A DNA stretch of 64,000 bases from Sulfurimonas sediminis (GCF_014905115.1 NZ_CP041235.1:1612001-1676000), one strand, 5' to 3'. Counted from the first letter of the stretch, positions 45,696 through 59,562 are shown. Numbers and translations: made by a program. The notes: a model not told the origin generated them from the letters alone.

Positions 45696-47336
45696 ATGGC
45701 AAAAAGTAATATTAAAACTTCCGGGTTCTCACTTGCAAAGACCAAAGAACTGACAGGAGATGATTTTTATGATATGGCAACTATCGGCAACCTGAGTGTT
45801 GCTATAGTCTGTGATGGTGTCGGGAGTGCCGAAGAAGGTGCCGAGGCAGCAAAAAGAGTGACTTCCTATCTTATAAACAACTTTAAGATTCGGCCAAAGT
45901 CATGGTCCATCGAAAAATCTATAAAAACGTTTATCAATTCCATAAATACAATTCTTTATAAAGAATCACAACTCAATTATGAACGCAGTGAACTTATCAC
46001 AACCCTGGCTCTCGTTGTTATAGAAGGAAACCGTTTATACGGTGTAAATGTCGGAGACAGCAGAGTCTATCTCCTCAGAGACGCTTCGCTGACACAGCTT
46101 TCATCTGACCATGCCATGCAAGAAGAAGGATACGAAAATGTTCTGACCCAGGCTATTGGTATCAGTGAGGATGTGGAACCCTACTATTTTGAAAATATTA
46201 TTCAGAAAAATGACAAAATTCTTCTTTGCAGCGACGGTTTGTACAATGTACTTTCCCAAAGTGAAATAAAAGACAATATTTCAAAAGGAGCTATTGCTCT
46301 TGTCAAGCAAGCAAGTAAACGTACAAAAGACCATCTTCCCGATGATACAACAGCAGTTGTATTGGAAATACTCAATGCTGATGAAATAGAGATACTCAAA
46401 CAGCAAAAACTGGATATTCCACGATTACTCAAAGCAGGGCAAACCATAGACGGCTATACACTTGAAAAATCTCTCATACAAAATGAAAGAACCTGGCTTG
46501 TAAGTAAAAAAACAAAGCAATATGTTATGAAGTTTGCACCAATTGAATCAAAAGAAGATAATCAGATCTTAGATCTGTTTGTCAAAGAGGCATGGAATGC
46601 CAAACGTCTCAAAGCAAAGTTTTTCCCAAAGGCTGTCATTCCAAAAAACAGAAGCGCCCGATACTATGTTATGCAACTCTTTGATGGAGAAGATTTAAAT
46701 AATTACCTGGCATCACACTTACATGTAACGATAGATGATGCTGTAGAACTTGCGCAGACGCTTTTAAACATGTCTCAGTTTTTGCTTAAATATGATCTTG
46801 TACACGGTGATATCAAGCCAAACAATATCATGATTGCCAAAATTGACGATGATAATACAGAATACAAGGTTATTGATTTTGGCAGTATTACAGAGATATT
46901 TTCAGAAGAGTCCCGCGCTGGTACACCGAGTTTTTTAGCACCTGAACGATTTCAAGGCGAGTCTATAAGTGAAACAAGCGAAATATTTGCCATTGGTGTG
47001 ACACTCTATTTAAGTCTTACGGGAAAGTACCCTTACGGCGAGATAGAACCCTTTCAAAACCCGACATTCAAAGAAGCCAAAAAACCGAGTTATTACAATT
47101 CAAATATACCTGATTGGCTTGACAGTGTTATCATGCGTGCTATTGCACTTCAAAAAGACCAAAGGTATGAGCATTACTCTGAAATGAAATATGAACTTAC
47201 ACATCCGCAGAAGGTAAAACCCTACTTTATTAAAAATGCACCACTCATTGAAAAATCACCCTTACTCTTTTATAAGAGGGCTTTTACTATAATGACAGTT
47301 ATAAACTTTATACTTATCTATTTGGTATTAAAATAA
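45696..47336 (+). CDS. PP2C phosphatase-Ser/Thr kinase fusion, membrane anchored
   Basis: 546 aa with opposing activities in one chain. Residues about 1-235 are a PP2C phosphatase (GDDFYDM, VCDGVGSAEEG, VNVGDSRVYLL, LLCSDGLYN, DDTTAVVL). Residues about 250-510 are a kinase: QYVMKFAP (ATP Lys), LVHGDIKPNN (catalytic loop, HGD), IDFGSITE (DFG) and GTPSFLAPERF. A final helix (FTIMTVINFILIYLVL) anchors it. From memory, a similar fusion sits in the nitrate-assimilation operon of Pseudomonas aeruginosa. Here it follows the nitrite channel and leads a tight gene run. Its target is unknown. Confidence 0.9.
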   Translation: MAKSNIKTSGFSLAKTKELTGDDFYDMATIGNLSVAIVCDGVGSAEEGAEAAKRVTSYLINNFKIRPKSWSIEKSIKTFINSINTILYKESQLNYERSELITTLALVVIEGNRLYGVNVGDSRVYLLRDASLTQLSSDHAMQEEGYENVLTQAIGISEDVEPYYFENIIQKNDKILLCSDGLYNVLSQSEIKDNISKGAIALVKQASKRTKDHLPDDTTAVVLEILNADEIEILKQQKLDIPRLLKAGQTIDGYTLEKSLIQNERTWLVSKKTKQYVMKFAPIESKEDNQILDLFVKEAWNAKRLKAKFFPKAVIPKNRSARYYVMQLFDGEDLNNYLASHLHVTIDDAVELAQTLLNMSQFLLKYDLVHGDIKPNNIMIAKIDDDNTEYKVIDFGSITEIFSEESRAGTPSFLAPERFQGESISETSEIFAIGVTLYLSLTGKYPYGEIEPFQNPTFKEAKKPSYYNSNIPDWLDSVIMRAIALQKDQRYEHYSEMKYELTHPQKVKPYFIKNAPLIEKSPLLFYKRAFTIMTVINFILIYLVLK

Positions 47337-47346
47337 AAGGAAATGT

Positions 47347-48660
47347 ATGAGTTGGTTTCACTTTTTCCGGCCAAAGTCTTATTGTTCAAAAAGCTTTGGA
47401 AGAGGTATTCATGCAGATGTTGCAGAAAATGAAGAAGAACTCTTTAACAAAGCCTATGAAGCCTTTGAAAAAAAAGAAATTTTAAATGCCTATACATTCT
47501 TTTTCAACTCTTTAATGAATTACAAAAACGGCCTCCCCAATCAAAATATTATACTCACCCGGGAAAAAGAGTCTTTGAAATTTATCATATATCAAGGCAG
47601 TGCAAAGATCAACGGCTTCACAACAAACAAAAAACTCTACGCCGAAGTGACTATGGTCAAAGCAAAAAATGCAAATGTTGCTCTCAAACGCTACGCACTT
47701 GAAAGAAATTACCAGTTTACCTATGTAAATTACTGCAGTGACGGCGACTATATTAAATTAAAACTCAATCTTGACAATATTACTATGACCCCCAAGAAAG
47801 CTTTTTATCCTTTAAGAGAATTGGCACTCAATGCAGACTATGACAAAGAACACATGCTCAGTGAATTCGAACAAAAAGAGTTAGAGGACATCGGTCATAT
47901 TCAAAAACTTGACGCTGCCGAGTTACATGTAAAGTATAAGTATCTACATATTTGGATAGAAGAGCTTCATGCAAAAATACAGACATTGCCTGCAGAGGAC
48001 AGTATAGGTATGCAGGCATTTCTCTATCTAAACTTTTTATTTAAAATTGACTATCTTTTGGTACCAAAATCTAAAATTTATCAAAAAATGACAAAAAAAC
48101 TTCAAAATTATTTTGCAGAGGAAGATGCACTGCCTGAAGTAAAAAATGCGGAGCTTGCAAAATATATTTTAAGTCTTGAAAAGCTTGATTTTGATGAATT
48201 CAGTCAAAACTTTTATGAAGCCAAATACACATTCAGCCAAATTGAAAAAAGTTCTTATGATGAGTTTGTTGACTTCATAGAAGAATCACTTATAAAACTC
48301 AGATGGTACAAGAACAACCGTCATCCTCAAATCATACCGACCATTTACAGTTATATAGCCTTGTATGCTCTGTATAACTACGGATTAAATCCTGCGGCCA
48401 GAAAATTACTCCATATTTATATTTGTGTCATTTATGCTGAGTATATGAATGCGCTGGGATGTAAAGGATATTATGATACGCAAAAGAACCGGTTTTTAGA
48501 AAGTGAGATAATTGCTCAAATTGACGAAACAGTTGCCAGATACAAACATCAGTATAAACTGCTGAGCGCTTTTGGTGATGAACTTGATTTCAGTTCACTC
48601 AATGATTTTTCAAACAGTTACTTCAGTGCATTAAAAAATCTGGATTTTCATGAGGCATAA
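47347..48660 (+). CDS. Unrecognised 437-aa protein in the kinase operon
   Basis: I do not recognise a family. The N-terminus is short and hydrophobic-aromatic (MSWFHFFRPK), then helical segments (EELFNKAYEAFEKKEILNAYTFF) that could be TPR-like, with a tyrosine-rich second half (IYSYIALYALYNYGLN). No signal peptide or membrane helix is clear, so it is probably cytoplasmic. It starts 10 bases after the kinase/phosphatase and ends 3 bases before the protease gene. TTACATGTAA at 47933-47942 encodes Leu-His-Val. Confidence 0.7.
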   Translation: MSWFHFFRPKSYCSKSFGRGIHADVAENEEELFNKAYEAFEKKEILNAYTFFFNSLMNYKNGLPNQNIILTREKESLKFIIYQGSAKINGFTTNKKLYAEVTMVKAKNANVALKRYALERNYQFTYVNYCSDGDYIKLKLNLDNITMTPKKAFYPLRELALNADYDKEHMLSEFEQKELEDIGHIQKLDAAELHVKYKYLHIWIEELHAKIQTLPAEDSIGMQAFLYLNFLFKIDYLLVPKSKIYQKMTKKLQNYFAEEDALPEVKNAELAKYILSLEKLDFDEFSQNFYEAKYTFSQIEKSSYDEFVDFIEESLIKLRWYKNNRHPQIIPTIYSYIALYALYNYGLNPAARKLLHIYICVIYAEYMNALGCKGYYDTQKNRFLESEIIAQIDETVARYKHQYKLLSAFGDELDFSSLNDFSNSYFSALKNLDFHEA

Positions 48661-48663
48661 CAA

Positions 48664-49752
48664 ATGAATACGCAAACTCTTTTAGAAACCTACATTGAAA
48701 ATATTATACAGATAATGACGCCCTATGGCAGTGGAACAGGTTTTATTATAGATAATCTTATAATTACAAATTCGCATGTATGCTCGGGGCTGAGAGAAGT
48801 TGTAATCAAAGCAGAGCACTTTGAGCGAAGTATTGCAAAAGTTATTTATGATGACCCCTATTATGATTTGGCATTTATAAAATATGAATTCAAGCAACCC
48901 AAAAATCCGCTCAAACTTGCCAAAAGCAATGTGGAAAACGGTGATACCACCATAGCTATCGGACACCCTTACGGTCTAAACTATACAGCGACAGAGGGAA
49001 TAGTTTCCCGCGCAGCCAGACTTATGGGAGACCTTGAATATATTCAGATTGATGCTGCCATCAACCCCGGAAACAGCGGAGGTCCTCTGTTAAATGACAA
49101 AGGAGAAGTTACAGGAGTCAATACTTTCATTATTCAAAATGCAAATAATTTGGGTTTTGCACTCCCTGTGCACTATCTTCAAGATGCACTCACCGCTTTT
49201 AAACAACTCGGAGTAGAAAATGTCATCAAATGCCCTTCGTGCAAAAATCTTATTCAAGAAAAAGATATAAAAAATGACTACTGCCCAAAATGTGGAGTAG
49301 AACTTGAAATAGCCAGACTCAGACGAAAAGGCTATACACCTATAGGACCGACAAAACTCATAGAAGATATACTGGAGTCCCTGGGCATCAATGTAACCCT
49401 GGCAAGAAGAAGCCAGTCATCCTGGAGAATAGACAAGGGAACTGCAAGAATCAATATTAACTATTATGAAAACGGCATTATTATAGGAGATGCCAAACTT
49501 TGCGGTATTCCCAAAGAAAACATTGAAAAGATGTATGATTTTTTGCTCCAGGAGAACAACAAACTCTCCTATTTACAGTTTTCTATCAATGAAAACAGCG
49601 TGTATCTTTCCTATCTGGTTGTAGACTCTTCCTTAACAAAAGAAGAAGGAAAAACTGCAATAGAAAAGTTAATCAAAGATGCAAATAAGTATGATAATAT
49701 TCTCATAAACAAATACGGTGCCCTGCGACAGAAAAAAGACACTGAGGACTAA
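48664..49752 (+). CDS. Trypsin-like protease with zinc ribbon and YbjN-like C-terminus
   Basis: 362 aa with three parts. Residues about 15-175 form a trypsin/HtrA-like protease with intact triad: NSHVC (His38), YYDLAF (Asp68) and GNSGGP (Ser138). No PDZ domain. Residues 190-210 form a zinc ribbon (CPSC...CPKC). Residues about 225-362 look like the YbjN/type III chaperone fold. There is no signal peptide, so it is probably cytoplasmic, unusual for an HtrA relative. It follows the 437-aa protein by 3 bases and belongs to the same gene run. Confidence 0.82.
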   Translation: MNTQTLLETYIENIIQIMTPYGSGTGFIIDNLIITNSHVCSGLREVVIKAEHFERSIAKVIYDDPYYDLAFIKYEFKQPKNPLKLAKSNVENGDTTIAIGHPYGLNYTATEGIVSRAARLMGDLEYIQIDAAINPGNSGGPLLNDKGEVTGVNTFIIQNANNLGFALPVHYLQDALTAFKQLGVENVIKCPSCKNLIQEKDIKNDYCPKCGVELEIARLRRKGYTPIGPTKLIEDILESLGINVTLARRSQSSWRIDKGTARININYYENGIIIGDAKLCGIPKENIEKMYDFLLQENNKLSYLQFSINENSVYLSYLVVDSSLTKEEGKTAIEKLIKDANKYDNILINKYGALRQKKDTED

Positions 49753-49764
49753 AGGAAAACATAT

Positions 49765-51717
49765 ATGACAAAATTTTTACAATTTGATTGTGACCTAGAT
49801 ACTTTCATAGAAGAACTGAAAAAACATCTCAATAAAAATAACAAAAAGATAGAAACCTTACTTGCACAGAAAGAAAAAACCTATGCAAACTTTGTCAAAC
49901 CACTAGAGATGATGGATGAGTATTTGGAACAGTTTTTTACACCACTCTCTCATCTCAATGCTGTAAACAACTCCGAGAAAACACAAAAGGTTTATACAGA
50001 AGCCCTTCCTCTTGTTACAGAGTACTCGACACAGCTTTCACAAAACATTGAAATATACAATGCCTATAAAGAAATAATGCAAAAGGAACAGACATCCCTC
50101 AACAGTGAACAAAAAAGAGTTTTAGCATTAAATATTTTACATTTTGAATTAAGCGGTGCCCATCTGGATAAAAAAACAAAACAGAGGCTTCAGGAAATAA
50201 ACTTAAAAAAGAGTGAACTTTCCAATAACTTTTCTCAAAATCTGCTTGATGCAACAAATGCCTACGAATATATAATTACTGATGAATCCGATATAGAAGG
50301 TTTGCCAAAAAGTGAAATAGAAAATGCCAAATTTGAAGACAATGGCGTTATAAAATACAAATTGACACTGCAAATGCCATCGTACATAGCCTATATGACC
50401 TATGGAAAGAACAGAGCAATTCGGGAAGAACTCTACCGTGCCTATGTTTCACGCGCACCACAGAATGCAAAAATAATTGATGAACTGTTGGCACTGCGAC
50501 AGGAGATGAGTCAGCTTTTAGGGTTCAAAAACTATGCAGAACTTTCTCTTGCTACAAAAATGGCCGAAGATACAAAAAGTGTTTTAGGATTTTTAGAAAA
50601 TTTACTTGAAAATTCAATTCCCCAGGCAAAAAATGAACTGCAGGAACTGCAAAATATCGCGCCACACAAACTTGAGAGTCATGATACTTCTTACTATGCA
50701 GAAATATTAAAAAAAGAGCAATACGACATCGATGAAGAGGAGTATCGCCCTTATTTTGAACAAAAAAATGTTATTGCAGGGATGTTTACTTTTTTAGACA
50801 AACTTTTTAATGTTACATGTAAACAGGTAAAAGAGAAATTGTGGCATGAAAAAGCCTATGCCTATGATGTGTATGAAAACGACATCCTCAAAGCCCGTAT
50901 TTATCTTGATTTAGAAGCAAGAGAATCAAAACGGGGCGGAGCATGGATGCATAACTGGCAAACACACTGCACAGATGAAGCAGGCAAAAAACCGCTGGCC
51001 TCAGCCTTTATAGTATGCAGTTTTCCTCCATCAAATGATACAAATCCTTCACTGCTTCGACATGATGATGTTGTCACTCTTTTTCATGAAACAGGGCATA
51101 CTTTGCATCATATCCTGAGTGAAGTAAATGAAAATGAAGTAAGCGGTGTCAATGGAGTAGAATGGGATGCTGTTGAATTTCCTTCTCAGTTTTTGGAAAA
51201 TTTTGCCTATGAGCCTCAGGTTCTCAAAATGTTTGCAAAACACTATGAAACAAATGAAACTATTTCAGATGAAATGATAGATAAGCTGGTAAAAAGTAAA
51301 AACTTTTTATCTGCAATGGGAATGCTGAGACAATTGGAATTTTCACTCTTTGATTTTAAACTGCATACTAAAGTGTATCAGGGAGATGAAGTACAAAATC
51401 TGCTTGACACCATACGGGAAAAAACTGCACTGATAAAACCACCAAAATACAATAAGTTCCAAAACGGATTTTCCCATATATTTTCAGGTGGATATGCTGC
51501 AGGATACTACAGCTACAAATGGGCCGAAGTTCTGAGCGCAGATACTTTTTACACCGTAGTAGATGAAAATATTTTTAATTCCCCTACAGCAAAAAAATAT
51601 CAAAATATCATTTTACACCGTGGCGGTTCGCAAAGTATGCAAGAACTTTTTCATGAACTGATGGGTAGAGATGCCGATACAACGCAGCTGTTAAGACTCA
51701 ACGGTATAGTAGAGTGA
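49765..51717 (+). CDS. M3 family oligopeptidase A-like metallopeptidase
   Basis: 650-aa cytoplasmic zinc peptidase that degrades short peptides. The zinc motif LFHETGHTLHH near residue 450 and the downstream ESFAYE-like NFAYEPQVL are clear, as is the ending GGSQSMQELFHELMGRDAD. It is like PrlC/OpdA. TTACATGTAA at 50813-50822 encodes Thr-Cys-Lys. Twelve bases follow the protease gene; its stop overlaps the next start as GTGA. Confidence 0.93.
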   Translation: MTKFLQFDCDLDTFIEELKKHLNKNNKKIETLLAQKEKTYANFVKPLEMMDEYLEQFFTPLSHLNAVNNSEKTQKVYTEALPLVTEYSTQLSQNIEIYNAYKEIMQKEQTSLNSEQKRVLALNILHFELSGAHLDKKTKQRLQEINLKKSELSNNFSQNLLDATNAYEYIITDESDIEGLPKSEIENAKFEDNGVIKYKLTLQMPSYIAYMTYGKNRAIREELYRAYVSRAPQNAKIIDELLALRQEMSQLLGFKNYAELSLATKMAEDTKSVLGFLENLLENSIPQAKNELQELQNIAPHKLESHDTSYYAEILKKEQYDIDEEEYRPYFEQKNVIAGMFTFLDKLFNVTCKQVKEKLWHEKAYAYDVYENDILKARIYLDLEARESKRGGAWMHNWQTHCTDEAGKKPLASAFIVCSFPPSNDTNPSLLRHDDVVTLFHETGHTLHHILSEVNENEVSGVNGVEWDAVEFPSQFLENFAYEPQVLKMFAKHYETNETISDEMIDKLVKSKNFLSAMGMLRQLEFSLFDFKLHTKVYQGDEVQNLLDTIREKTALIKPPKYNKFQNGFSHIFSGGYAAGYYSYKWAEVLSADTFYTVVDENIFNSPTAKKYQNIILHRGGSQSMQELFHELMGRDADTTQLLRLNGIVE

Positions 51718-52718
51718 GAGTATTCTTTCTTTTAGCTCTGCTCATCTCATTAATGTATGGAGAAACAACTTTGAAAATTGCAACATATAATGTTGAAAAT
51801 CTTTTTGATTTGCAACGAAACGGACATGAGTATAAAGAATATATTCCTTATGCAAAATCAAACTGGAATGATAAAAACTATAGGAAAAAACTTAAAAATA
51901 TTGCAAAGGTCATCAAAGATATCAACCCAGATATCATTGGACTCCAAGAGATAGAATCTCTTCAGGCACTCAAAGATCTACGATATACTCTAAAAAGAGA
52001 AGGCGTTTATTACCAGTACTATAAAATTGCCAACTTAAAATCTACAACAATCAAAGTAGCCATTTTGAGTAAAATTCCATTTGTATATACACATGAAATT
52101 GCTGTCACCTCTTCCCATAGATATAGAAATATTTTAGAAGTGAAATTCAAAATAAACAATGAAGATTTGTATATTCTAATTAATCATTGGAAATCAAAAG
52201 CAGGTCCGGAAAGTATGCGTATCGTCTCTGCAAAAAAACTCAGAAAAAGAATTGAGGAACTGGGAAAAAACAAAAATATCATCGCACTTGGTGATTTTAA
52301 TTCTGATTATGAAGAGTATGAAATTTTTAAAAGAAAAAGAAAACATAATGACACAGATGGAATAACAGGTATCAATCATATACTGGGTACTATCAAGTAT
52401 CAGAATTCATCACAAAATATACATCTGGCACCTTATGATTTTTACAACTTATGGTATGACACTGAATTAGAAAAAAGATACAGCTATATCTATAGAGGTA
52501 AAAAAGAAGCAATGGACAGTATCTTAGTCACAGCTGCACTTCTTGATAAAAAAGGCATTGATTATAAACCACACAGTATTGCTGCTTTTGAAAAGCCCTA
52601 TTTGTTTAAAGGAAAAGCAATTTACAGATGGCAAACAACAAGGAGCAGATTAAGACGTCATAAAGGCAAAGGCTATTCAGATCATCTGCCTGTCATAGCA
52701 GAGTTTGTTCTACACTGA
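51714..52718 (+). CDS. Endonuclease/exonuclease/phosphatase family protein, exported
   Basis: 334 aa with a signal peptide (VFFLLALLISLMYGETT) and the EEP fold motifs in order: ATYNVENLFD, IIGLQEIESL, ILINHWKSKAGP, ALGDFNSDYEEYE and the final GYSDHLPVIAEF. All catalytic residues look present, so it is probably a secreted or periplasmic nuclease. The GTG start overlaps the peptidase stop. The gene converges on ung with a 26-base overlap. Confidence 0.88.
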   Translation: MRVFFLLALLISLMYGETTLKIATYNVENLFDLQRNGHEYKEYIPYAKSNWNDKNYRKKLKNIAKVIKDINPDIIGLQEIESLQALKDLRYTLKREGVYYQYYKIANLKSTTIKVAILSKIPFVYTHEIAVTSSHRYRNILEVKFKINNEDLYILINHWKSKAGPESMRIVSAKKLRKRIEELGKNKNIIALGDFNSDYEEYEIFKRKRKHNDTDGITGINHILGTIKYQNSSQNIHLAPYDFYNLWYDTELEKRYSYIYRGKKEAMDSILVTAALLDKKGIDYKPHSIAAFEKPYLFKGKAIYRWQTTRSRLRRHKGKGYSDHLPVIAEFVLH

Positions 52719-53376
52719 GACACCATGCAACAGGCTTTTTCTTATGTTTGATCAAATACTCATTTGCTCTGGAAAAAGGCTTTGAATGAAAAAAACCTCT
52801 GTATGCCGAGAGCGGAGAAGGATGAGGAGATTTAATAATACAATGTTTTGTTGTATCAATTAGAAACTCTTTTTTTTGTGACGGGCCGCCCCATAATATA
52901 AAGACCAAATGTTCTTTTTCATCAGAGAGTTTTTTAATAACGGCATCAGTAAACTTTTGCCAGCCAAAATCTTTATGGGAGTTTGCCTTCCCCTGTTCAA
53001 CAGTTAAAACAGCATTTATCAACAAAACTCCCTCTTTTGCCCATTGTGTCAAATCCCCGTTTTTCGGATATTTACAACCTATATCATCGACTAACTCTTT
53101 GTATATATTTTTTAATGAAGGTGGAATATTACATTTTGGACAAACAGAAAATGCAAGTCCGGTAGCCTGATTGAGACCATGATAAGGGTCTTGTCCTATA
53201 ATTACAACTTTTACTTCAGAAGGGTTTACTAAATTAAAGGCTCTAAATATATTTTCAGAATTGGGAAACACAGTTTTTGATTTATATTCCAAAGATACTT
53301 TTTTCAAAAGTTTGATAAAATATTCTTTATAAATTTCATCATTGAGAAAATTTTTCCATTCGTTTTCTAATAACAT
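52693..53376 (-). CDS. ung: Uracil-DNA glycosylase
   Basis: Removes uracil from DNA. The 227 aa contain the catalytic GQDPYHGLNQATGLAFSV (Asp general base) and HPSPLSAYRGFF (active-site His and leucine loop). Full length. Its 3' end overlaps the convergent EEP gene by 26 bases. Confidence 0.97.
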   Translation of the reverse strand: MLLENEWKNFLNDEIYKEYFIKLLKKVSLEYKSKTVFPNSENIFRAFNLVNPSEVKVVIIGQDPYHGLNQATGLAFSVCPKCNIPPSLKNIYKELVDDIGCKYPKNGDLTQWAKEGVLLINAVLTVEQGKANSHKDFGWQKFTDAVIKKLSDEKEHLVFILWGGPSQKKEFLIDTTKHCIIKSPHPSPLSAYRGFFHSKPFSRANEYLIKHKKKPVAWCLSVEQTLL

Positions 53377-53432
53377 TCTCTTTCCATTTTTTTATAATTA
53401 TATAGAAATAATACTATGGATAAGGTTAGTGG

Positions 53433-53442
53433 TTACATGTAA
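53433..53442. repeat. TTACATGTAA palindrome (intergenic copy)
   Basis: Exact copy between ung and the 5S rRNA gene. Confidence 0.8.
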
Positions 53443-53478
53443 AGAGTGTTAATGATTGTAAAATAGTTGGGGTGTGAA

Positions 53479-53492
53479 TAAAAAATCTGATC
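53479..53492 (-). terminator. Probable end of the rRNA operon transcript
   Basis: Past the 5S 3' end the minus strand reads GATCAGATTTTTTATTC. GATCAGA can pair with TCTGATC just before the 5S 5' end, and a T6 run follows, so the extended 5S stalk plus U tract may terminate transcription. Confidence 0.5.
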
Positions 53493-53494
53493 AA

Positions 53495-53611
53495 CTAGGC
53501 AGCGACCTACATTCCCACAAGTGAAACCTGCAGTATTATCAGCGATGAGAGGCTTAGCTTCTGGGTTCGGAATGGGGGCCAGGCGTTTCCCTCTCTCTAT
53601 AGCCACCTAGA
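53495..53611 (-). rRNA. rrf: 5S ribosomal RNA
   Basis: About 117 bases. The 5' CTAGGTGGCTATAGAG and the 3' GCTGCCTAG arms pair to form the terminal stem. The central loop CCATTCCGAACCCAGAAGCT is typical of 5S. It lies last in the operon after 23S. Ends are set by the stem and may be off by a base or two. Confidence 0.95.
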
Positions 53612-53780
53612 CAAGATCAGATATAAAGACATGAGTTACATGTATTTATATCTAATCTCATAAGGATCAGTTGAGTGAGTAATGAGTAAAAACTCATTAA
53701 GTTAAAATTGGTAAAATCAACAACAGTTAAATTAAATAACCTGACAAATCTTTCTCTTATTTAATGTGTTTATTAATCTG

Positions 53781-53852
53781 CTTCGTAAGAAGCTAGCTTT
53801 AGTCGCCTCAGCGGCGCAAGCGAGTAAAAGGGACAAGTTCCTTTTACGGACT
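53781..53852. repeat. Structured repeat, copy 2 (23S-5S spacer, inverted)
   Basis: Hairpins GCTTC/GAAGC, CGCC/GGCG and GTAAAAGG/CCTTTTAC. On the minus strand the last reads AAGGAACTTGTCCCTT, close to AAGGAACAAAGTCCCTT of copy 1, and is followed by a CGCTGAG-containing arm as in copy 1. Confidence 0.45.
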
Positions 53853-53904
53853 AACAAATATATACACTAAATAAGGTAGTGAAGCAATTGTGTTCACTTA
53901 AGAA

Positions 53905-56796
<2,892 letters not shown>

Positions 56797-57131
56797 TTTA
56801 TGTTATTAGCACGCAATCTGAACAAAGTCCAGATTACTACGTTAGACACTAGGTCACTAAAGTACAAAAAAGCTTTCGGCTTTTTCATAAAAAAGTTCTC
56901 TAATCTCCAACTAACTAATTATTCTATGTTGCGTTCACTACCTTATTTAATGTACTAATACACTAAACAAGATGAATGATCTGTTATTGTAGTTATTTAA
57001 TTTATAATAAATCTCTTTATTATAGTTGTTGACTTTAACAATTGTAATTTAATGAACAAGACTAATATAAATAAAAGTCTAATTTAAATTCTAAACACTT
57101 AGAACTTAAATTAAATTTTTACTTTTAGTAA
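56797..57131 (-). other. 23S-tRNA spacer
   Basis: About 335 AT-rich bases with no tRNA or gene. A small hairpin AAAAAAGC/GGCTTTTT lies near 56869-56888. The sequence near 56923-56940 (AACTAACTAATTATTCTATG) resembles the end of copy 1 of the structured repeat. Confidence 0.6.
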
Positions 57132-57208
57132 TGGTGGGCCTAGGAGGACTTGAACCTCCGACCTCACCCTTATCAGGGGTGCACTCTAACCAGCTGAGCT
57201 ATAGGCCC
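57132..57208 (-). tRNA. tRNA-Ile (GAT)
   Basis: 77 bases including encoded CCA. The acceptor stem is GGGCCTA/TAGGCCC, the anticodon stem-loop CCCCTGATAAGGG with anticodon GAT, and the T arm GGAGGTTCAAGTCC. It lies alone between 16S and 23S; no tRNA-Ala is found beside it. Confidence 0.97.
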
Positions 57209-57484
57209 TTTCTGGTGCTTTTAACTTTATTCTGCGTCAGAACCTTTACTTCAGTTGTCACGTACATTTGTACGCTCCGCCTTCAGCAAAGAACCTTTCT
57301 TGACTAAAGCTAAAATCCCTCAGAAAGCAAAGCCCTCTCAAGGTTACACCTTTGACATAATCGTAATTCAAATGAACACAGATCACTGAAAACTAAGCAA
57401 GTAAGATTACTTGAAATAACTAATGTCTCTTGTGAGATTTTCTTGTGTTGAGCCAATCAAACGAATGATTGCTCTTTACTCTAG
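57209..57484 (-). other. tRNA-Ile-16S spacer
   Basis: About 276 bases where tRNA-Ala would usually lie. I found no cloverleaf or TGC anticodon loop. It has a hairpin CGTACATTTGTACG near 57261-57274 and a repeated GAACCTTT string. Confidence 0.6.
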
Positions 57485-59003
<1,519 letters not shown>

Positions 59004-59458
59004 ATTGGTCGGTGTCGGAAGTAATTCCGTCACCTACGCTAACGCTTGGTTTCGCTCAGCGCGAGGCTCGAAGCACTGCTGCTTCTTGTCTTTTGCTTAT
59101 TGAACTCTACTTTACTATTAACTTTTATGAAAAGATAAGTAAACTTATTACTGATCTTTTGCCCAAGATTATTAAATCATTGGCTTTGTTATTTTAAGTC
59201 TTAATAAAACTGCTTAAGGTTTTATTACTAGACTGTATAGTTATCTATTACTATTAAGGGAACCATTCAGGTAAACCTGTATGGATTTCAAAATAGAATA
59301 GACGGTTGTTGTTTATTAGTTATTTCTAAGTAATTTATCTCTTTAACTCTAAAGTCAAAAAGTCTCTTACTTGCTTAGTTTTCAATGATCTCAAACATAT
59401 TCAGCGGCTTCAACTCGAAGTCTCTTTAGGCCTTTTAAACAAGGTCTCTCTGTTTGTG
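59004..59458 (-). other. Long rRNA leader region
   Basis: About 450 non-coding bases between the likely promoter and 16S. It contains copy 3 of the structured repeat and a hairpin CCAT-T-CAGGT/ACCTG-T-ATGG at 59263-59284. No gene found. Confidence 0.6.
59014..59070. repeat. Structured repeat, copy 3 (16S leader)
   Basis: Hairpin CGGAA/TTCCG within GGTG...CACC arms, then CTACGCTAACGCT identical to copy 1 at 10118-10130, and a GCTCAGCG arm like copy 1. Confidence 0.55.
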
Positions 59459-59465
59459 GATGGGA

Positions 59466-59471
59466 ATTATA
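59466..59471 (-). promoter_or_regulatory. Putative -10 box of the rRNA operon
   Basis: TATAAT in CTCCTATAATTCCC on the minus strand, about 460 bases upstream of 16S and just downstream of the pseudopilin gene. No obvious TTGACA is at the usual distance. Confidence 0.55.
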
Positions 59472-59562
59472 GGAGAGTCTTGCTTAGAAAGCGCTTAATG
59501 TTTGGTGGGTTTTTGAAAAAGTTTTTGAAACTGATTTTAATCAATATTTTTTCACTGTATAT

